Below are positions 59,681-64,000 of a stretch of DNA of 64,000 bases, in pieces (positions within the stretch are counted from its first letter, which is position 1; each line of letters opens with the position of its first letter). A model generated the notes under the pieces. It searched no databases. It saw nothing but the letters and a program-made list of their open reading frames with translations, and was not told the origin of the DNA. The position numbers and the translations under genes were made by a program. The stretch lies in assembly GCA_005804885.1 (NCBI GenBank), contig SYOX01000323.1, forward strand, positions 1 through 64,000, in the 5' to 3' direction. The DNA is from Pseudomonadota bacterium. Its GTDB lineage: Bacteria; Myxococcota_A; Bradymonadia; Bradymonadales; GCA-2716585.

Positions 59681-61017
59681 TGGAGGAGGACAAGAGCGAT
59701 CTGGAGCTTCAGGCGATACGGATCATCGAGCTGGCCATGGCCCAGGGCGCCCAGCAATGCGCCGCCGTCGTGCGCAAGAACCGCTTCATCCAGCTCACCC
59801 AGCGCAAGGGCACCCTGGAGAGCGTCCGCGAGGCTTCGAGCGCCGGGCTGACCCTCGATCTCTACGTCGACGGCCGCTACTCGTCGAACTCGACCTCGGA
59901 CATGCGCTGGCCCGCGATCGAGGACTTCGTCAAGGCCGCCGTCCCGATGACCCGGCTCCTGAGCGTCGATCCGCACCGCGGCCTGGCCGATCCCGCCCTC
60001 TACAAGGGCGCGCAGGCCGTCGACGCGGGCGCCCTGGGCATCCTCGACGCCGACTATGGGCGCGTCACGGTCGCGGATCGCCGCGCCCGCGTCGCCGAGG
60101 TCGAGGCGCTGGCCGCCGCCCTCGATCCCCGGATCATCTCCGTCGAGGGCGGCTACTCCGACTCGATGACCGAGGCGGCCCGCGTCCACTCCAACGGCTT
60201 CTCGGGCCTCCACCGCGCCACCTCGTACTGGACGGGGGCCGACGTCTCCGTCAACGATCCCCAGGGCAGGAAGCCCTCCGAGTCCCACTGGGAAGGCGCC
60301 CGCGCCTTCGACAAGCTCCCCACGCCGCGCCACATCGCCGAGCAGGCCAGCCGCCGCGCCCTCGGCCGCATCGGGCAGACCAAGCTCGCCAGCGGCCCGA
60401 TGACCGTCGTGGTCGAGAACAAGGCCGTCGGCGGGCTGCTCGGGCAGCTCATCGGCGCCATGACCGGCGACAAGCTCCAGCAGAACCGATCCTTCCTCAA
60501 GGACAAGCGCGACCAGCTCGTCGCCAGCCCCCTGCTGACCCTCATCGACGACCCGCTGCTGCCCGGCGGCTTCGGGACGGCCGCCTTTGACTCGGACGGC
60601 ATCGCCGCCCGGCGGCGCGCGCTCATCGACAAGGGGGTCCTGCGCGAGCTGCTCGTGGATGTCTATTACGGCCGCAAGATGGGCGTGCAGCCCACCGGGG
60701 GCGGCACGTCGAACCTCGTCATCGCCCCCGGAGCGCGCACCCAGAGCGCGATCATCGCCTCGGTCAAGGAGGGCCTCTTCATCACGGGCTTCCTGGGCGG
60801 CAACAGCGACTCGACCTCCGGCGACTTCTCGCGCGGCCTGGCCGGCTACCGGATCAAGGACGGCGCGCTGGCCGAGCCCATCGGCGAGATGAACATCACC
60901 GGAAACCACCAGACCCTCTGGGCGAACCTCGTCGAGGTCGGCGCCGATCCCTGGCTGTCGAGCACGAACCGCACCCCCACGCTCGTCTTCAAGGACGTCG
61001 CCGTCAGCGGCACCTGA
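59680..61017 (+). CDS. tldE: TldE/PmbA family protein
   Basis: The 445-residue product is the non-metal partner of TldD (PmbA). Visible family stretches are TQRKGTLESVREASSAGLTL, SNGFSGLHRATSYWTGADVS, GQLIGAMTGDKLQQNRSFL, LIDDPLLPGGFGTAAFDSDG and GGNSDSTSGDFSRGLAGYRI. No HExxxH motif is present, as expected. TAGGAGGTCGC precedes the ATG, which shares a base with the tldD stop (TGATG), so the two are translationally coupled. No signal peptide is visible, in contrast with TldD; it might be co-exported with TldD by the Tat system (inference). Confidence 0.92.
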   Translation: MEEDKSDLELQAIRIIELAMAQGAQQCAAVVRKNRFIQLTQRKGTLESVREASSAGLTLDLYVDGRYSSNSTSDMRWPAIEDFVKAAVPMTRLLSVDPHRGLADPALYKGAQAVDAGALGILDADYGRVTVADRRARVAEVEALAAALDPRIISVEGGYSDSMTEAARVHSNGFSGLHRATSYWTGADVSVNDPQGRKPSESHWEGARAFDKLPTPRHIAEQASRRALGRIGQTKLASGPMTVVVENKAVGGLLGQLIGAMTGDKLQQNRSFLKDKRDQLVASPLLTLIDDPLLPGGFGTAAFDSDGIAARRRALIDKGVLRELLVDVYYGRKMGVQPTGGGTSNLVIAPGARTQSAIIASVKEGLFITGFLGGNSDSTSGDFSRGLAGYRIKDGALAEPIGEMNITGNHQTLWANLVEVGADPWLSSTNRTPTLVFKDVAVSGT

Positions 61018-61050
61018 GCGCTCCCCCGGCCCGCGAGGTCGCCGCCCCCC

Positions 61051-62823
61051 TCACTGGTAGGTGAAGGTGACCTCGTGCTCGCACAGGTGGAAGACGTCGC
61101 CCTCCTCGATGGCGCGAGACGCGATGAGCTCGTCGCGGAAGTGGACCCCGTTGGTCGAGCCCAGATCCTCGATGTAGTAGACGCCGTCGCGCTTGTTGAC
61201 GGCGGCGTGCTGCGACGAGATGTTGCTGTCGCGGATCGTGAAGTCGCTCTTGGAGGCGGCCCGGCCGATGACGAAGCTGTCCTTGTCCACGACGATCCGC
61301 TGGTTGAGGTAGATCAAGGTCAGGCGCTGCGGCGCCTGGACAGGCGGCGGCTGGCGCTGGGGGGCGCTGGAGAGGGTGCGCGGCGCCGACATCTGAGGCG
61401 GCGGCGGGGGCGGCGCGTAGGCCGGCGGCTGGGGCTGCTGAGGGTAGGCCGGCGCCTGGGCCGGGATCTGCGCGTAGGACGGAGCGGCGTAGGCGGGCGC
61501 CGAGGCGGGCATCGAGGACATCGAAGGGGGCTGGCGCCGTGGGGCAGCCAGCAGCGGGGCCTGCTTGCCCCCGAGGTAGTCGGCGGCGCCAGCCTGCGCC
61601 GAGGCCATGTCGGGGGCCGCCAGCGCCGCGGCCTTGACCGAGCGGCCCTGCGCCAGGATCCCCGCGCAGCACGCGAAGGCGGCCTCGCAGAAGGCCACCG
61701 CCTCGCCCTCGTCGTGGATCGTGACGGCGGCCTTGTCGTCCCAGGTCAGCATCGACATGGGGTAGTAGGCCAGAGAGGCGTTGAGCTGAAGGCCCAGGTG
61801 GTTGCGCTGGGCCTCCCCCGACAGCGAGAAGCGCATCCCGCTGCCCTGCGGGTACTCGAAGCCCTGGCTGATGCGGCGCCGCGTCTCCTCGTCGATCTTC
61901 TTCATCAGCGGCGAGCGATCCTCGTCCCGGGTCGTGAGCCAGCGGCAGAAGGCGCCGTGGCGCTCGCGCAACCAGCCGCCGATGACGCCGTTGGTGCCAA
62001 ACCAGAAGTTGTAGAAGGCCTTGATCGTCTCGGCGTCCTGCGCGCTCAAGGGCGCGCCGGAGGAGGCCTGGAAGAGCAGCGTCGTGGCGCGCTCGCCGAG
62101 CCCCTGGACCTTGATCTCCTCCTGGTTGAGCGGGCGGATGCCCTGCGTGCCCAGCTCGTCCGGCTCGGCGTTGATCGTCTCGCTCTCCTCCCAACCCCCG
62201 ACGTGGCGCCGCAGCCGCGTGGCCGGGGCCATGATGTAGACCCCGTCGGTCAACCCCGGCTGACCGCCGCTGTAAGCGTACTGGTAGCTCAAGAACATCC
62301 CGCCGCCGTCCAGCGGCCACGTCTCAGGGAAGAAGGGCGTCGCAGCCCCGATCCAGGTGCGCGGCGGCGGCCTCGGCGGCGGCGGCGGCTGGTAGGCCGG
62401 CTGCTGGTAGGTCGGCTGCTGCGGCTTGTAGGCCTGCTGCTGCGGCGCCGGAGCGAAGGACTGCTGCTGCTGTTGCTGCGGCGGCGGCATCGGCGGCGCC
62501 GAGGTGAAGGCCGGCGGCTCCGGGTGCGCGTCGGCGAAGAAGCGCAGGACCACCTCCCCGCAGCTGACCTCGTCGCCGTCCTTGAGGGTGCGCGGCCCCT
62601 GGATCTGCTCTCCGTTGACGTAGGTGCCGTTCGAGCTGCCCAGATCCTGCACCGTGAAGCGACCGCCCGCCGCCGTGAACTGGGCGTGGTTGCGACTCAC
62701 TGACGTGCGGGCCACGCAGATGTCGCAGCGGCGATCCCGCCCCAGCGTGCTGGGCGGCATCCCCATGATCAGCTGCTGAGTCTGCTCAAGGCCGTTGTCA
62801 TCCTGATAGATCAGCCTCGCCAT
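61051..62823 (-). CDS. Protein with two FHA domains flanking a Pro-rich linker and a central domain
   Basis: The 590-residue product has an N-terminal FHA domain (about 25-95: LGRDRRCDI, SVSRNHAQF, DLGSSNGTYVNG) and a C-terminal one (about 505-590: VIGRAASKSDF, DSNISSQHAAVN, DLGSTNGVHF). Between them lie Gln/Pro-rich linkers (about 105-160 and 425-500) and a central region of about 240 residues without recognised motifs (FLSYQYAYSGGQPGLTDGVY, FYNFWFGTNGVIGGWLRERH). FHA domains bind phosphothreonine, so the protein is likely a phospho-dependent scaffold of Ser/Thr kinase signalling, possibly of the kinase at 42409-43911 (inference). AAGGA precedes the ATG. Confidence 0.88.
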   Translation of the reverse strand: MARLIYQDDNGLEQTQQLIMGMPPSTLGRDRRCDICVARTSVSRNHAQFTAAGGRFTVQDLGSSNGTYVNGEQIQGPRTLKDGDEVSCGEVVLRFFADAHPEPPAFTSAPPMPPPQQQQQQSFAPAPQQQAYKPQQPTYQQPAYQPPPPPRPPPRTWIGAATPFFPETWPLDGGGMFLSYQYAYSGGQPGLTDGVYIMAPATRLRRHVGGWEESETINAEPDELGTQGIRPLNQEEIKVQGLGERATTLLFQASSGAPLSAQDAETIKAFYNFWFGTNGVIGGWLRERHGAFCRWLTTRDEDRSPLMKKIDEETRRRISQGFEYPQGSGMRFSLSGEAQRNHLGLQLNASLAYYPMSMLTWDDKAAVTIHDEGEAVAFCEAAFACCAGILAQGRSVKAAALAAPDMASAQAGAADYLGGKQAPLLAAPRRQPPSMSSMPASAPAYAAPSYAQIPAQAPAYPQQPQPPAYAPPPPPPQMSAPRTLSSAPQRQPPPVQAPQRLTLIYLNQRIVVDKDSFVIGRAASKSDFTIRDSNISSQHAAVNKRDGVYYIEDLGSTNGVHFRDELIASRAIEEGDVFHLCEHEVTFTYQ

Positions 62824-62916
62824 TGTCCTTCGTTCCCCTCTCCGAGATCCGCTTGGCGGGTCGTCATCCCCACCCCTTCAACCTTAAAAGAGGCCACGGC
62901 TTTGGAGCCGAGTCAA

Positions 62917-63699
62917 TCATTCAATCGATACAAACCGGCCCAGGTAGAGGATCGTCCTGTACGCGAAGGTCACCCGACCCCCCCGCTGGTGCCCCTCGAA
63001 GATCTCCCCAAGGCCCCGCATGAAGCCCTCGTGCCGGGGATCGCCTGCCTGCGGCGTGTACGACGACGAAAGCGCCCGCCCCTCGAAGCCGGCCCTGTCG
63101 AAGTGCTGCGCGTTGGCCGCCTCATGCACCTCGACCTCACCCCCCCCGAAGAACCTCCCAATCGCCGCCTCGTCAGTCCGCGTGTGCGCAGCCTCGGTGT
63201 AATCCGCGCCCAGCCCCAGCAGCAGCGCCTCGTAATCCCGCAAGAAGGGCGACCCCTCACTGTCGCGATCGTTCCAGACGAGCGCCACCGCCCCCCCCGG
63301 CCTCAAGATCCGCCCAAACTCCACCCTGGCCGCCTCGGGCTCAAACCAGTGAAAGGCCTGCGCGGCCGTGACCACCTCGACGCTGCTCGACGCCAGCCCC
63401 GTCGCCCCCGCCTCGCCCGACACGCTCTCAAACCCCTCCCGGCCGCCCAGCTGCGCCTCGGCCGCCGCCCGCATGTCCGCGTTGGGCTCGACCGCCCACA
63501 CCCGCCACCCCCGATCCAGCATCGCGGCCGTCAAGATCCCCGTCCCCGAGCCGACGTCCGCCACCGGCGACCCCACCCCCAGCCCGCAGCGCGCCGCCAG
63601 CCAGTCCAGCGTCGCCTCCGGATAGCCCGGCCTGGTCTTGACGTAATCCTTCACGCGAGAGGAGAAGCGGGTCGTGGCGTCGCGGATCATGGCCTTCAC
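62917..63699 (-). CDS. Class I SAM-dependent methyltransferase
   Basis: The 260-residue product has the Rossmann-type SAM site VADVGSGTGILTAAML (about residues 46-61), AVEPNADMRAAAEAQL, AAQAFHWFEPEAARVEFGRI and LRPGGAVALVWNDRD, as in ubiquinone/menaquinone-biosynthesis-like and tellurite-type methyltransferases (Methyltransf_11). AQAFHWF is typical of YcgJ/TrmA-like uncharacterised members; the substrate is unknown. The GTG at 63699 or ATG at 63690 may be used; neither has a good ribosome site. It follows the transpeptidase gene by 15-24 bp in the same direction. Confidence 0.85.
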   Translation of the reverse strand: MKAMIRDATTRFSSRVKDYVKTRPGYPEATLDWLAARCGLGVGSPVADVGSGTGILTAAMLDRGWRVWAVEPNADMRAAAEAQLGGREGFESVSGEAGATGLASSSVEVVTAAQAFHWFEPEAARVEFGRILRPGGAVALVWNDRDSEGSPFLRDYEALLLGLGADYTEAAHTRTDEAAIGRFFGGGEVEVHEAANAQHFDRAGFEGRALSSSYTPQAGDPRHEGFMRGLGEIFEGHQRGGRVTFAYRTILYLGRFVSIE

Positions 63700-63714
63700 C
63701 CCGGAGGGCGCCCC

Positions 63715-64000
63715 CTACTTGAAGCGGTAGCGCAGGCCCTCGACGGTGACCTCCGGCGGCCTGCCCTTGTCCTCGAACCAGTCGTAACCTTCCTTGAGGT
63801 TGGTCCAGAAGTCCACCCACCTGGAGCCCTCGTGCTCCTTCATCTTCGCCGCCGTCATCCGGAAGGGGAAGATGTGGACCCTGAAGTAGCGCTGCCCGGC
63901 CTTGTGGGCCGCGTCGGCCATCGCGTAGATCGCCTCGATGCGCTTGTCCGTCATCGCGAAGCACCCGATCGACACGCAGCTGCCGTGAACCATGATGTAG
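63715..64000 (-). CDS. YafK-type L,D-transpeptidase, C-terminal part (cut by window edge)
   Basis: The visible 94 residues include YIMVHGSCVSIGCFAMTD, the YkuD catalytic signature with HG and the nucleophilic cysteine in SIGC. VHIFPFRMTAAKM, WVDFWTNLKEGYDWFE and VEGLRYRF follow, as in the YafK branch. Such enzymes act on peptidoglycan or its lipoprotein links in the periplasm; the signal peptide lies beyond the window. An apparent ATG at 63993 lies within the catalytic motif, so the frame continues past 64000. Confidence 0.88.
   Translation of the reverse strand, partial: YIMVHGSCVSIGCFAMTDKRIEAIYAMADAAHKAGQRYFRVHIFPFRMTAAKMKEHEGSRWVDFWTNLKEGYDWFEDKGRPPEVTVEGLRYRFK

Overview
The window is a GC-rich bacterial chromosome segment, probably from the Myxococcota/Bradymonadota (former deltaproteobacteria). 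This is inferred from three things: the very high G+C and third-position bias, the number of secreted lipoproteins with acidic Pro/Glu-rich linkers and cysteine-rich bodies, and the mix of eukaryote-like proteins (Ser/Thr kinase, FHA, caspase, HEAT, LRR) with an ordinary Gram-negative core (an LptD-like protein, L25, Pth, TrpS). No rRNA, tRNA, integrase, transposase or CRISPR array was found.

Layout. 1-4.4 kb, minus strand: hppA (cut by the window edge), pth, rplY and a divergent lptD-like gene. 4.8-7.1 kb: a secreted AMIN-domain protein and a lipoprotein di-haem peroxidase. 7.2-14.7 kb: a tightly overlapping type II fatty-acid/polyketide operon (dehydratase, four ketosynthase-fold proteins, malonyl transferase, ketoreductase) in which two ketosynthases have lost the active-site cysteine. 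14.9-20.8 kb: a polyhydroxyalkanoic-acid-system protein, a secreted HEAT protein, and two cysteine-rich lipoproteins, one built of 28 short repeats. 20.8-30.4 kb: phosphotransferase, MFS carrier, SDR, FMN hydroxyacid oxidase, YcgN, TrpS, tryptophan 2,3-dioxygenase, BtpA-like and YaeQ proteins. 30.4-41.7 kb: M1 peptidase, a membrane protein, a lipoprotein, an exported cyclophilin, an exported WD40-caspase protein with an uncharacterised partner, and a cytoplasmic helical protein. 41.8-51.4 kb: small lipoproteins, Ser/Thr kinase, KptA, a LysR regulator, a zincin-like lipoprotein and an LRR protein. 51.5-64 kb: a coupled DUF4139 pair, lipoprotein MsrA, hybrid histidine kinase, TldD/TldE pair, double-FHA protein, methyltransferase and the end of a YafK-type L,D-transpeptidase.

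The most unusual layer is between the genes. At least seven intergenic regions hold large imperfect palindromes (160-530 bp), several in recognisable families: paired GC-rich hairpins in inverted orientation; inverted arrays of a 35-bp unit; a 75-bp hairpin present twice; and a palindrome with arms of about 130 bp flanked by a 34-bp direct repeat that copies the 3' end of the adjacent gene. Three gene 3' ends in the window have partial duplicates, and two of these lie beside such palindromes. Most apparent ORFs in these zones are by-products of GC-rich inverted DNA.

Of the protein-coding loci, the four-ketosynthase operon, the exported caspase locus and the 28-repeat lipoprotein are the best candidates for undescribed biology. 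Functions are read from motifs and remembered family features only; no database search was possible.
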